From the NCBI GenBank assembly GCA_036503555.1, contig DASXWQ010000075.1, positions 37,230-101,229 on the forward strand: a DNA stretch of 64,000 nucleotides, written 5' to 3'. The notes beneath the pieces were generated by a model that was given only the letters and a program-made list of their open reading frames with translations, had not been told where the DNA came from and did no database searches. The position numbers and the translations under genes were made by a program. Within the stretch, counting starts at the first letter, position 1; every line of letters starts with the position of its first letter. This stretch comes from Actinocatenispora sp036503555. Its GTDB lineage: Bacteria > Actinomycetota > Actinomycetes > Mycobacteriales > Micromonosporaceae. Of the stretch, positions 32,618 through 40,672 are shown one piece after another.

Positions 32618-33457
32618 ATGCCCACCTACACCGGCCCCGACGGGGCCACCCTGCACTACGACGACCCGCGCCCGGACGGTACGCCGCCGGTGATCGTCCT
32701 GGCGGGCGGCGCCGCGCTGCACCCGCGGTACCTCGGCGACCTGGCCGGGCTGGGCGGTGAGCGCCGGCTCGTCGTACCGCACCTGCGGGGTGTCGGGCGT
32801 TCGCCGCTGCCGGCGGACGTCGAGCTGGCGTCGTTCTGGCGGCAGGCCGACGACCTCGAACGGCTCCGCGAACACCTCGGGCTGCCCCGGCTGCTGCTGC
32901 TCGGCCACTCGGCCGGCACCCGCCTCGCGATCAGTTACGCCGCGCGGTTTCCGGACCGGGTGGCCGGCCTGGTCCTGGTCACGCCGCCCGCCGGGTACCT
33001 GGTGGAGGTGCCGTCGGACACGCCCGCGCTGACCGACCGGCGGCGCGGCGAACCCGAGTTCGACGCCGCGCTCGCGGCCTGGGCGGCCGGCCCGGAGTCG
33101 GTCGACGACGCGGGTTTCAACGCCTGGCAGCGTACGGTCGCGCCGCTCGGCTACGCCGCCTGGGGCGAAACCGAACGCGCGCACGCCGCCGACGCCCGGT
33201 ACAGCTACCCGGCGAACCGGGCGTACTTCAGCGTCGAACCGCCGGCCGACCTCGCCGACCGGCTCGGCGCCGTCACCGCGCCCGTACTGGTGATCGCGGG
33301 GGCGCGGGACTGCAGCGCCGGCGTCGCCCAGGTCGTCGCGCTCGCCGGGCTGTTCCCGTCGGCCGACGTGACGGTGCTCGACGACTGCGGCCACTTCCCG
33401 TGGGTCGAGCGGCCGACCGCCTTCCTGCACGCCGTCGACACCTTCCTCACCGCCTGA
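32618..33457 (+). CDS. alpha/beta hydrolase, proline-iminopeptidase-like
   Basis: A 279-residue alpha/beta hydrolase. The oxyanion strand V-L-A-G-G-A-A-L-H-P, nucleophile elbow G-H-S-A-G (Ser near residue 96), a late A-G-A-R-D acid loop and the catalytic His in D-C-G-H-F-P-W-V-E complete the triad. The R-G-V-G-R-S segment after strand 4 is shared with prolyl aminopeptidases and haloalkane dehalogenases. The ATG at 32618 follows AAGGGA; an upstream start at 32543 lies in the leader structure. Substrate unknown. Controlled by an unusual leader. Confidence 0.83.
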   Translation: MPTYTGPDGATLHYDDPRPDGTPPVIVLAGGAALHPRYLGDLAGLGGERRLVVPHLRGVGRSPLPADVELASFWRQADDLERLREHLGLPRLLLLGHSAGTRLAISYAARFPDRVAGLVLVTPPAGYLVEVPSDTPALTDRRRGEPEFDAALAAWAAGPESVDDAGFNAWQRTVAPLGYAAWGETERAHAADARYSYPANRAYFSVEPPADLADRLGAVTAPVLVIAGARDCSAGVAQVVALAGLFPSADVTVLDDCGHFPWVERPTAFLHAVDTFLTA

Positions 33458-33522
33458 CCCCGTCGCGCCGTAAGGCCGGCCCGCGGACACTCCTTGCGAG
33501 GCACGCGGCTGACACTTGAGAA

Positions 33523-33539
33523 CCGTTGCGGTGCAACGG
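33523..33539. terminator. terminator hairpin
   Basis: Perfect 7-bp stem CCGTTGC/GCAACGG with a 3-nt loop, preceded by GAGAAC and ending 1 nt from the helicase stop codon. A closely similar GAGAACC...TTGCG...GCAA element occurs at 51559-51580. Confidence 0.65.
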
Positions 33540-33540
33540 A

Positions 33541-34860
33541 TCAGGCGGGGACGCGGGCGGCGGCGAGGCGGGACAGGAACGTGACGTTCGCCGCCCAGCC
33601 GTCGACCTGCGGGGTGTCGGCGCCCAGCCACACCGGCTCGTCCGCCGGGTACGCCGCGAGCTGCGCGGCGATCCCGGCGCGGCCGACGACCACGCACGCG
33701 TGCCGGTGCCGGGACGCCAGCACGCACAGTCGGCCGGCCTCCAGATGGAACGCCGAGGCGTCCCGGCGCCCGGACAGCGGATGCCAGGCCACGACCACCT
33801 CGTACTGTCGGCCCTGCAATCGGTTCGCCGTGTCGACCGTGACAGCGCCGGGCGGGATCCCCTGTGCCGCAACGGATGCGTCGACCGCGGCCCGCACGTA
33901 CGCGCGCTGGTCGCGGTGCGTCACGCCGACCGCCACGTCCGCCGCGGTCAGCGGTCTGGCACCCGAAGGGTCCACAGTGGACGCGCCGGAGCCGAGCAGC
34001 CGGCCGACGATCGTGCCGATCGCGGCGACGCACTCCGGATCGGTCCGCGGCAGGTACGCCTCCGGCAGTTCGAGCAGGCCCCAGCCGGTGTCGGCCGCCG
34101 CCCGCAACACCGTCCCGTACGGGTCGCGTTCGTCCACGGTGAGCCGCAGTGCGCGCTCGCCGGGCGCGCTGCCCGCCCGGAACGGCCGCGTGTAGAACGC
34201 CTCCGACACCACCGACGCGGCCGACGGCGGCAGCCGCCAGCTCACCGGCAGCGGTACCACCGGCGTGTCCGGATGGTTGCGCAGCACCGTACCCGCCGCC
34301 GTGTCCAGCGGCCACGTCGCGAGCGACCGCACCACGTGTTCGTCCGCGATCGTGAACGGTGACAGCTGCCCCGGATCACCGACCAGAAGCAGCCGGTCGA
34401 ACAGCCCCGCCACCCGCACCAGCGCCGCCGACGACATCTGGTACGCCTCGTCCACGACGCCCAGCTCGAAGTGGTGGTCGTCGCCCGACACGAACGCCCA
34501 CTTCGCCGCCGTCGCGATCAGCACCGGGCAACCGGCCAGGTCCGCGGCCCGCGCCGAGTACGCGATGGTCGGCTCGGCGTCGTCCGGCTGGGTGTAGTCG
34601 GCGGAGTGCAGGCGGCCAACCCGGGCCGGCGCGACGGCGGCGGCGATCGCGGCGGCCAGGTCGTCGGCCTGGTCGTTGGTCTGCGTGATGATCGGTACCT
34701 GCGCGCCGGACGCGACCAGCCGCGCCGTGACCTCACGTACCAGCGTGGACTTGCCCGCACCGGGCGGCGAGTCGACGACGACGGTGCGCGCCCCGCCCGT
34801 CAGGTACGACCAGGTGCGCTCGACGGCGGTGCCGTGCTCGGCGGCCGGGCCGGTGGTCAC
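33541..34860 (-). CDS. SF1B-type DNA helicase (Dna2/RecD-like ATPase)
   Basis: A 439-residue P-loop helicase. Walker A is P-P-G-A-G-K37-S, Walker B/motif II V-V-D-E-A-Y-Q-M, motif III V-G-D-P-G-Q-L-S-P-F, motif IV S-W-R-L-P-P-S, motif V T-A-N-R-L-Q-G-R-Q-Y-E-V-V-V, and motif VI L-C-V-L-A-S-R-H-R-H-A. This is the Dna2/Upf1-like pattern, here without an attached nuclease. The GTG at 34860 overlaps the stop of the upstream gene (GTGA), giving a compact protein; a longer open frame to 36306 lies over that gene. Third gene of a coupled set with an unknown protein and a Fe-S RecB-like protein. Confidence 0.78.
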   Translation of the reverse strand: MTTGPAAEHGTAVERTWSYLTGGARTVVVDSPPGAGKSTLVREVTARLVASGAQVPIITQTNDQADDLAAAIAAAVAPARVGRLHSADYTQPDDAEPTIAYSARAADLAGCPVLIATAAKWAFVSGDDHHFELGVVDEAYQMSSAALVRVAGLFDRLLLVGDPGQLSPFTIADEHVVRSLATWPLDTAAGTVLRNHPDTPVVPLPVSWRLPPSAASVVSEAFYTRPFRAGSAPGERALRLTVDERDPYGTVLRAAADTGWGLLELPEAYLPRTDPECVAAIGTIVGRLLGSGASTVDPSGARPLTAADVAVGVTHRDQRAYVRAAVDASVAAQGIPPGAVTVDTANRLQGRQYEVVVAWHPLSGRRDASAFHLEAGRLCVLASRHRHACVVVGRAGIAAQLAAYPADEPVWLGADTPQVDGWAANVTFLSRLAAARVPA

Positions 34861-36299
34861 TCCGGGCTCCGGTGGGTCCACGGCAGCTCGTCCGGCAGCG
34901 TGTCCCCGAACACCGGCTGCGGCCCGAACGGCGCCAGCACCACCGACTCGCCGACCGCCGGCAGCGCCGCGTCGGCGTGCTCCGGCTTGCGCCCCATGCC
35001 CTTCACCACCACGCAGTCCACCACCCCGTCGGCGTCCCGGTCCCCCGTGCGTACCTGCACGCCGGAGGCGGCCGGGAGACGCTGCCGGTCCGACGACCGA
35101 CGATCGGCCAACCACAGCTCGGTACCCGGCGGCCGGTCGAACGGCAGCTCCGGTCGCACCCGCAGCAGCGGCCGGAGCACCTTGGTACCGCGGGCGGACA
35201 GCTCCCGCCGCTCGTGGTCGCGGAACACCACGGTGCCGGCGAGCGCCTCGCCGGACGCGACGTAGCCGGCCATCACGACCGGATCGTCCAGCGCCATCTG
35301 CCGGTCCAGCGCGGCGGTCCGCGCCTCCAGCTCGCCCAGGAACCGGAACGCGCGCAACGCGTCCAGCCGGGTGCTGAAGTGCGCGGTGCCGGCGTCGACC
35401 CGGTCCAGGTGGTGCGTCCAGGCGCGGCGGTCCGACTCCCAGCGCGCCTCGGCGTGCGCCGCCGCGAGCAGCGCCGACACCAGCTCGCGTACCCGCCAGG
35501 TCGCCGCCCAGGCCGGCGCCAGCGCCTCGTCCGCCAGGGCGCGCAACGACTCCGGGTCGCCGTCCTCGATCGCCGGCGCCAGGACCTCGGCGTCCCAGGC
35601 CGGATCCGGCACCGGGCCCGCCGCCGGCAGCGCCTCGCCGGCGCGCGCCGCGGCCGGCCCGTCCGTACCGTCCGGCGGGTCGACCCAGCCCAGCGCCGCA
35701 TGGACGTCGGCGTCCTCCGCCGGCAGCTGGCCCGTCACCCAGTGCGTCGTCAGCAGCGCGCCCGCGGCCACCACCACCGCCGAACCGGGCAGCGCCCGGC
35801 GCCCGGCGAGGAAGCTCAGGTGCGCGCCGACCGCCGGCAGCACCGGATCCACCGCGTACTCCCCGTCGGTGCGCAGGTAACGCAGGGAACGGCCGAGCGT
35901 GTCGCACAACCACGCCGCGGTCGCCTGGTTCGGTACGAACAGCTGCGGCGCCCGCGGGCACACCTGCTCCGTCCCCGCCGGTACGCCCCGGCGGTCCAGC
36001 ACCGTGACCTCCTCCCGCGCGGCGAACCCGTCGAGGTACGCCAGCAGGTCGGTGGCCACGTCGGTCAGCGCCGCGAAGCGGACGTCCCGGTTGCGCGGCT
36101 CGGCCATCACGACGGTGCGCCAGGAGCCCGGCGCCGTCCCGTACCGCAGGGCGACCGGGGCGCCCGGGTCGCCGGCCAGGTGGTAGCCGACGACGACCAG
36201 CGGCGCGTCCGCCAGGTACGCGTGGCACCGGCTCGCCGCCGGCACCGCCCGCCGCTCCCGGTACGCCCGCAACCGCAGGTACGTCGACAGCTCGCTCAC
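34857..36299 (-). CDS. unknown protein coupled to SF1 helicase
   Basis: A 480-residue protein with no recognised domain. The N-terminal third is strand-rich (L-V-V-V-G-Y-H-L-A-G, W-R-T-V-V-M-A-E-P-R) and includes a cysteine in E-Q-V-C-P-R-A-P-Q-L-F. The middle is helical and Ala-rich. The C-terminal part (V-L-R-P-L-L-R-V-R-P-E-L-P-F ... S-V-V-L-A-P-F-G) looks like an OB- or SH3-like barrel. The GTG at 36299 lies 19 nt after the Fe-S gene; the stop overlaps the helicase start. Position suggests a structural or DNA-binding subunit. Confidence 0.65.
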   Translation of the reverse strand: MSELSTYLRLRAYRERRAVPAASRCHAYLADAPLVVVGYHLAGDPGAPVALRYGTAPGSWRTVVMAEPRNRDVRFAALTDVATDLLAYLDGFAAREEVTVLDRRGVPAGTEQVCPRAPQLFVPNQATAAWLCDTLGRSLRYLRTDGEYAVDPVLPAVGAHLSFLAGRRALPGSAVVVAAGALLTTHWVTGQLPAEDADVHAALGWVDPPDGTDGPAAARAGEALPAAGPVPDPAWDAEVLAPAIEDGDPESLRALADEALAPAWAATWRVRELVSALLAAAHAEARWESDRRAWTHHLDRVDAGTAHFSTRLDALRAFRFLGELEARTAALDRQMALDDPVVMAGYVASGEALAGTVVFRDHERRELSARGTKVLRPLLRVRPELPFDRPPGTELWLADRRSSDRQRLPAASGVQVRTGDRDADGVVDCVVVKGMGRKPEHADAALPAVGESVVLAPFGPQPVFGDTLPDELPWTHRSPE

Positions 36300-36318
36300 G
36301 TCGCACCCGCCGCGGACG

Positions 36319-37365
36319 TCACGGCGTGTCCGCGAGGGCGAGGGCGCGGGCGGCGCGGGACAGGCCGTCGGCCAACGCCGTCTCGGCCGGGCCGTGCGGG
36401 GTCCGGCTGCCGTCGGCGAGCCCCAGCGCGTCGGTCACCGTGGCGACCGTGCCGCAGGTGTTCGCGGCGGCGGTGCCGAGCCGGGTGACGGCGCCGCGCG
36501 CGTCCTCGCCGGCGCGGCAGAAACCGAACAGGTCGCAGCCGAGGCAGCCGTCGCCGAACCGGTGACCGAGCGCGCCGACCGCCGCGGCGACCCGGTCGGC
36601 GGCGTCGACGGCCGTCGGGTCCGGCAGCGTGGGCGCGTCGCCGACCCCGGCCGCGCCGAGTGTCGGCAGCAGCGCGGCGAGCCGTCGTACCTGCGGGGCG
36701 ACGTCGAGCGCCGCGCCGGTCGGGCGGAGCGAGAAGTTCTCCGGCAGGACGAGCAGCGCGCGCTCGGCCGTCTCGGCGTACCCGCGGAGCGCCAGCACCG
36801 TCACCGCGACCTGCCGGGCCGCCGCCGCGACCTGCGCCGGGTCGGCGACCCCGTCCACGCACGGGAACGGCCGCGGCTCGACCACGTGCAGCGGCCCGTG
36901 GCCGGCCACGATCAGCACCTCGTACGACAGATGGGTGGTGCGGTCGCCGAGGCGCAGCGGCAGCACCGGCGCGCGCAGCAGGGTGACCGCGTCGGCCGGC
37001 GCGTCGGCCAGCGCGGCGCGGGTCGCGTCCGCGCGCGCCTCGTCGGTGCCGGCCGGGATCTCGCGGATCCGGCCGTGCGTCACCGGTACGCCGAGGACGT
37101 CGCGCACCGGGTCGAGCAGCGCGGCCAGATCGTCGGCGGTGCAGGCGGTCTCGAACCGGCGCTGCCGGGCGTGCGCGTAGGGACTGCGGTGGGCGGGTGG
37201 GCAGCCGAGCAGCGCGGCGACGGCCGCGATCGGCAGCTCCGCGGTGTCCAGCGCCTCCCGCCGGGCGCAGCCCGGCACCTCCAGCAGGCCGGCGACGCGG
37301 CGGGCGGTCAGCGCCGCCCGGGGAAAGCCGCCACGCCAGCGGGCCAGCTCGTCAGTCGGGTACAC
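36319..37365 (-). CDS. Fe-S RecB/Cas4/Dna2-like nuclease-fold protein, catalytic motif altered
   Basis: A 348-residue protein. C33 (P-G-C-A-R-R-E) and C274-x2-C277-x5-C283 reproduce the split cysteine cluster of AddB, Cas4 and Dna2 nucleases, which holds a 4Fe-4S cluster. Between them, S-Y-E-V-L-I-V and V-E163-P-R-P-F occupy the place of motifs II and III, and Q-V-A-V-T-V-L-A-L the place of Q-x6-Y. The E/D-x-K lysine appears to be Arg, so cleavage may be lost or changed. GTG start at 37365, no Shine-Dalgarno; TACGGT lies 8 nt upstream (possibly leaderless). First gene of the helicase set. Confidence 0.62.
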   Translation of the reverse strand: MYPTDELARWRGGFPRAALTARRVAGLLEVPGCARREALDTAELPIAAVAALLGCPPAHRSPYAHARQRRFETACTADDLAALLDPVRDVLGVPVTHGRIREIPAGTDEARADATRAALADAPADAVTLLRAPVLPLRLGDRTTHLSYEVLIVAGHGPLHVVEPRPFPCVDGVADPAQVAAAARQVAVTVLALRGYAETAERALLVLPENFSLRPTGAALDVAPQVRRLAALLPTLGAAGVGDAPTLPDPTAVDAADRVAAAVGALGHRFGDGCLGCDLFGFCRAGEDARGAVTRLGTAAANTCGTVATVTDALGLADGSRTPHGPAETALADGLSRAARALALADTP

Positions 37366-37397
37366 GAGAACCGACCGTACCGACCGGGTACGACAGA

Positions 37398-38579
37398 TCA
37401 GTCGGCGCGGTACACGTGGTCGCTGATCAGGCGGGCGGCGCCGACGACGCCGGCCCGGTCACCCAGCTCGGACAGGGTGATCGGCAGGTTGCCGGTGGCC
37501 AGCGGCAGCGACGTGCGGTAGACGGCGCCGCGGATCTCGGCGAGCAGCGTGTGGCCGATGCCGGCGACGCCGCCGCCGATCACCACGAGCCCCGGGTTGA
37601 CGAAGCTGACCAGCCCGGCCAGCGCGTGCCCGAGCCGCCGGCCGCCCGCGCGGATCATCGCCACCGCCACCCCGTCGCCGACGCCCGCCGCGTCCGCCAC
37701 GTCGACCGCGGTCAGGTCGCCGGCCTCCGCCAGCCGCCGCGCCAGCACCGCCGACTGCCCGGTACGCGCGGCGGTCAGCGCCTGGCCGCGCAGCGCCGCG
37801 CCGCCGAAGTACGCCTCCAGGCAGCCGACGTTGCCGCAGGCACAGACCGGCCCCTGCTCGTCGACCGACATGTGCCCGATGTCCCCGGCGCAGCCGTTCA
37901 CCCCGCGGTACACCTCGCCGCGGACGACGATGCCGCAGCCGATCCCGGTACCGATCTTGACGAACAGGTAGTCGTCGACGGACCGGGCGACGCCGGCGTG
38001 CTTCTCACCCAACGCCATGATGTTGACGTCGTTGTCGACGAGCACCGGGCAGCCCAGCGCCGCGAAGAACGTCTCCCGCACCGGAAACCTGTTCCAGCCC
38101 GGCATGATCGGCGGCGACACCGGTACCCCGTCGGCGAACGACACCGGCCCCGGTACGCCGACGCCGGCACCGGCCACCGGCGCGTCGTCCTCGGCGCGCA
38201 GCTCCGCGACCATGGCCAAGGCGCGCGCGATGACGGAGTCCGGCCCGTCGCGTACGTCGACGGCGGCGGCGCGGTGGGCCAGCACCCGCAGCTCGCCGTC
38301 GGTCAGCGCGACGTCGACCGACGTGGCGCCGATGTCGATGCCGACGAAGCGGATGCGCCGCGCGATGCGGACGATCGACGAGCGGCGGCCACCGCGGGAG
38401 TCCGCGTACCCGTCGGTGTCGAGCAGGCCGCCGCGGACGAGCCGGTCGATCTCCACGGCGAGCTTGGACCGGGACAGCGCGACGGCGTCGCCCAGCTCCG
38501 CGCGCGAACGCGGACCCTCGTCGCGCAGCCGTCGCAGCAGCCTGGCCTGGTGCGCGTTCTGCGGGCGTACCACGGCCAT
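37398..38579 (-). CDS. ROK-family transcriptional regulator
   Basis: A 393-residue protein. The N-terminal winged helix (N-A-H-Q-A-R-L-L-R-R-L, then L-S-R-S-K-L-A-V-E-I-D-R-L) is fused to a ROK domain with I-D-I-G-A-T and a zinc site of the C-x-C-G-x-x-G-C-L-E type. The H-M-S-V-D and G-I-G-C-G segments are intact, so sugar or phosphosugar binding is likely. The ATG at 38579 follows GGAGGTGAGG. It is divergent from a ribose-type ABC operon, which it probably represses in the absence of the sugar. Confidence 0.88.
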   Translation of the reverse strand: MAVVRPQNAHQARLLRRLRDEGPRSRAELGDAVALSRSKLAVEIDRLVRGGLLDTDGYADSRGGRRSSIVRIARRIRFVGIDIGATSVDVALTDGELRVLAHRAAAVDVRDGPDSVIARALAMVAELRAEDDAPVAGAGVGVPGPVSFADGVPVSPPIMPGWNRFPVRETFFAALGCPVLVDNDVNIMALGEKHAGVARSVDDYLFVKIGTGIGCGIVVRGEVYRGVNGCAGDIGHMSVDEQGPVCACGNVGCLEAYFGGAALRGQALTAARTGQSAVLARRLAEAGDLTAVDVADAAGVGDGVAVAMIRAGGRRLGHALAGLVSFVNPGLVVIGGGVAGIGHTLLAEIRGAVYRTSLPLATGNLPITLSELGDRAGVVGAARLISDHVYRAD

Positions 38580-38827
38580 GCACCTCACCTCCGCACCGAG
38601 CGGGGCAGTGCCTGAGGGCACTTCGTCCACGCGAAGTCGAAAGTACCGCACGAACGGGCAGGAATTCGTCCACAGAGGGGCTGGCTTTCGCGTTTCCACG
38701 GCATTACGCTGCCGGTCTGAGCCATTCCGGACCCGTGATCACGTTCGTCCCCTGCTGCACCACGGCCCGACGGCACCCACCCAATCGCCCTCGGCCGCAC
38801 GCACCCCAGCGCGTGAAGGAGGAGCAG

Positions 38828-39085
38828 ATGTGTGAGACCCACCGACCAGCCCCAGAGGCTGTTGGGGGACCTTCGATCGTGCGAGGCGAGTCCCCTTCGT
38901 TCGCTCGCAGGGCGGAGGTGCGAGTGCGTACCGGCGTTGTATGCGCTCTGTCGGGGTCGCGACTCGCTGGTCGGCCGGCGGGTCGGCGACTCGCGACCCC
39001 GACCGACAACGCCGCGATCGGGCGAATGGGGCCGCCGCAGCCGATCACGAGGTCCCCCAACGGCCTCTCGGTTCAACCCGGGTGA
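38828..39085 (+). CDS. 85-residue ORF running through the inverted-repeat element
   Basis: ATG at 38828, only 3 nt after the strong AAGGAGGAG site (38816-38824), ending at 39085, 10 nt before the ABC ATPase start. Composition is Arg/Pro/Gly-rich with no fold. The same Shine-Dalgarno stands 7 nt from a GTG at 38832 that is in frame with the ATPase. So this ORF may be a by-product of an inserted element rather than a gene. Confidence 0.25.
   Translation: MCETHRPAPEAVGGPSIVRGESPSFARRAEVRVRTGVVCALSGSRLAGRPAGRRLATPTDNAAIGRMGPPQPITRSPNGLSVQPG
38854..39068. mobile_element. 215-bp nested inverted-repeat element (MITE-like)
   Basis: 19-bp terminal repeats (38854-38872 and 39050-39068) match with one mismatch. 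Inside are 9-bp perfect arms (38932-38940, 39006-39014) and 18-bp arms with one mismatch (38950-38967, 38986-39003) around an 18-nt loop. Size and nested symmetry fit a miniature inverted-repeat transposable element or a large structured leader RNA. No clear target-site duplication. Confidence 0.55.
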
Positions 39086-39095
39086 GGCGGTCGAC

Positions 39096-40592
39096 GTGGA
39101 CGCGTTGCTGTCGGTCGACGGGCTGGTCAAGCAGTTCCCCGGGGTACGCGCGCTCGACGGCGTCACCCTGTCCGTACGCCCCGGCGAGGTGCACTGTCTC
39201 CTCGGGCAGAACGGCGCCGGCAAGTCGACCCTGATCAAGGTGCTGTCCGGGGCGCACACCCCGGACGCCGGCGTGGTCCGCTGGCGGGGCCGCCCCGTCG
39301 GCTTCGGTACGCCCCTCGCCGCGCTGCGCGCCGGCCTCGCCACGATCTACCAGGAGCTGGATCTCGTCGACGGGCTGTCCGTCGCGGAGAACGTGTTCCT
39401 CGGCCACGAGCGGTCGCGGCTCGGATTCTCCTTGCGTACCAAGGGAAATGCGGAGGCTGCGGCGTTGCTGGCGCGGCTCGGGCACCCGGACATCGCGCCG
39501 GGGCGGCCGGTCGGTTCGCTGCCCGCGGCGAGCCGGCAGATCGTCAGCATGGCGCGGGCCCTGTCGTACGACGCGCGGCTGATCGTGATGGACGAGCCGT
39601 CCGCGGTGCTCGACGCGGGCGAGGTCGCGACGCTGTTCCGGGTGGTACGGCAGCTCACCGCGGACGGCGTCGCGGTCGTCTACATCTCGCACCGGCTCGA
39701 CGAGATCCGACAGATCGGCGACCGGGTCACCGTCCTCAAGGACGGCCGTACCGTCGCCGCCGGGCTGCCGGCGCGAACCACGACGACCGCGGAGCTGGTG
39801 CGGTTGATGACCGGCCGCACCGTGGAGTACGCGTTCGGCGAGCGCACCGGTCCGGTCGAGCAGCGGGAACTGCTGCGCGTCAGCGGGCTCGCCCGGGCCG
39901 GCGAGTTCACCGACGTGTCCTTCACCGTCCACAGTGGAGAGATCGTGGGGCTGGCCGGGCTGGTCGGCTCCGGGCGTACCGAGATCGTCGAGACCGTCTA
40001 CGGCGCGCGCCGGCCGACCGCCGGCACCGTCACCGTCGACGGCCGGCGCCTGCGCCCCGGCTCGGTACGCGCCGCGGTCCGCGCCGGCATGGGGCTGTGC
40101 CCGGAGGAACGCAAGAGCCAGGGCCTGTTCGGCCACGATCCCGTGTACCGCAACGTGTCCGTGGCGAGCCTCGCCCGCTACGCGACCGCCGGGTTCGTCG
40201 CACCGGCGCGGGAGCTCGCCGCCGCCGCGCGCTCCCTGACGGACCTCGACGTACGCCCGGCCGATCCGCGCCGGCCCGTCCGTACCCTCTCCGGCGGCAA
40301 CCAGCAGAAGGTCGTGCTCGCCCGCTGGCTGGTGCGCGGCTGCCGGCTGCTCGTGCTGGACGAGCCGACCCGCGGTGTCGACGTGGGCGCGCGTACCGAG
40401 CTGTACCGGCTGATCCGGCGGCTGGCCGCGGACGGCGTCGGCGTGCTGCTCGTGTCCAGCGAGATCCCGGAGGTACTCGGCCTCGCCGACCGGGTACTGG
40501 TCGTCGCCGACGGCCGCGTGGTGGCCGACGCGCCCGCGCCGACGCTCACCGAGGAACGCGTACTCGACCTGGTCATGGAGGAACGCACATGA
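39096..40592 (+). CDS. sugar ABC transporter ATP-binding protein (RbsA/XylG type)
   Basis: About 498 residues with two ABC domains. The first has Walker A G-Q-N-G-A-G-K-S-T and Walker B L-I-V-M-D-E-P; its signature is shifted (L-P-A-A-S-R-Q). The second has the degenerate G-L-V-G-S-G-R-T Walker A usual in this family, then T-L-S-G-G-N-Q-Q-K-V and L-V-L-D-E-P-T-R-G-V-D-V-G. It energises import of a pentose or similar sugar. The GTG at 39096 starts the conserved L-L-S-V-D-G-L strand. The frame stays open back to a GTG at 38832 with an ideal Shine-Dalgarno, so an element-encoded 88-residue extension is possible. Confidence 0.88.
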   Translation: MDALLSVDGLVKQFPGVRALDGVTLSVRPGEVHCLLGQNGAGKSTLIKVLSGAHTPDAGVVRWRGRPVGFGTPLAALRAGLATIYQELDLVDGLSVAENVFLGHERSRLGFSLRTKGNAEAAALLARLGHPDIAPGRPVGSLPAASRQIVSMARALSYDARLIVMDEPSAVLDAGEVATLFRVVRQLTADGVAVVYISHRLDEIRQIGDRVTVLKDGRTVAAGLPARTTTTAELVRLMTGRTVEYAFGERTGPVEQRELLRVSGLARAGEFTDVSFTVHSGEIVGLAGLVGSGRTEIVETVYGARRPTAGTVTVDGRRLRPGSVRAAVRAGMGLCPEERKSQGLFGHDPVYRNVSVASLARYATAGFVAPARELAAAARSLTDLDVRPADPRRPVRTLSGGNQQKVVLARWLVRGCRLLVLDEPTRGVDVGARTELYRLIRRLAADGVGVLLVSSEIPEVLGLADRVLVVADGRVVADAPAPTLTEERVLDLVMEERT

Positions 40593-40672
40593 GCGAGCGT
40601 CAGCGAGCGAATCATCGGCTCAGCGCGATCGTGCCTCATGGCCCGTCCGAGCGGAGCGAGGAGGGGACATGA
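40589..40672 (+). repeat. REP-like spacer ORF between ATPase and permease
   Basis: A 27-codon frame that starts with ATGA on the ATPase stop and ends with ATGA on the permease start. The DNA contains repeated GAGCGAG/AGCGAGCG words and a GAGCGGAGCGAGGAGGGG stretch that supplies the permease Shine-Dalgarno. It resembles the short repetitive sequences often found at gene starts in Micromonosporaceae (from memory). Likely a coupling spacer, not a functional protein. Confidence 0.4.

Noticed and set aside
34861..36306. Long N-terminal extension of the SF1 helicase
   Set aside because: It is the shadow of the 480-residue middle gene; the helicase motifs begin right after the GTG at 34860.
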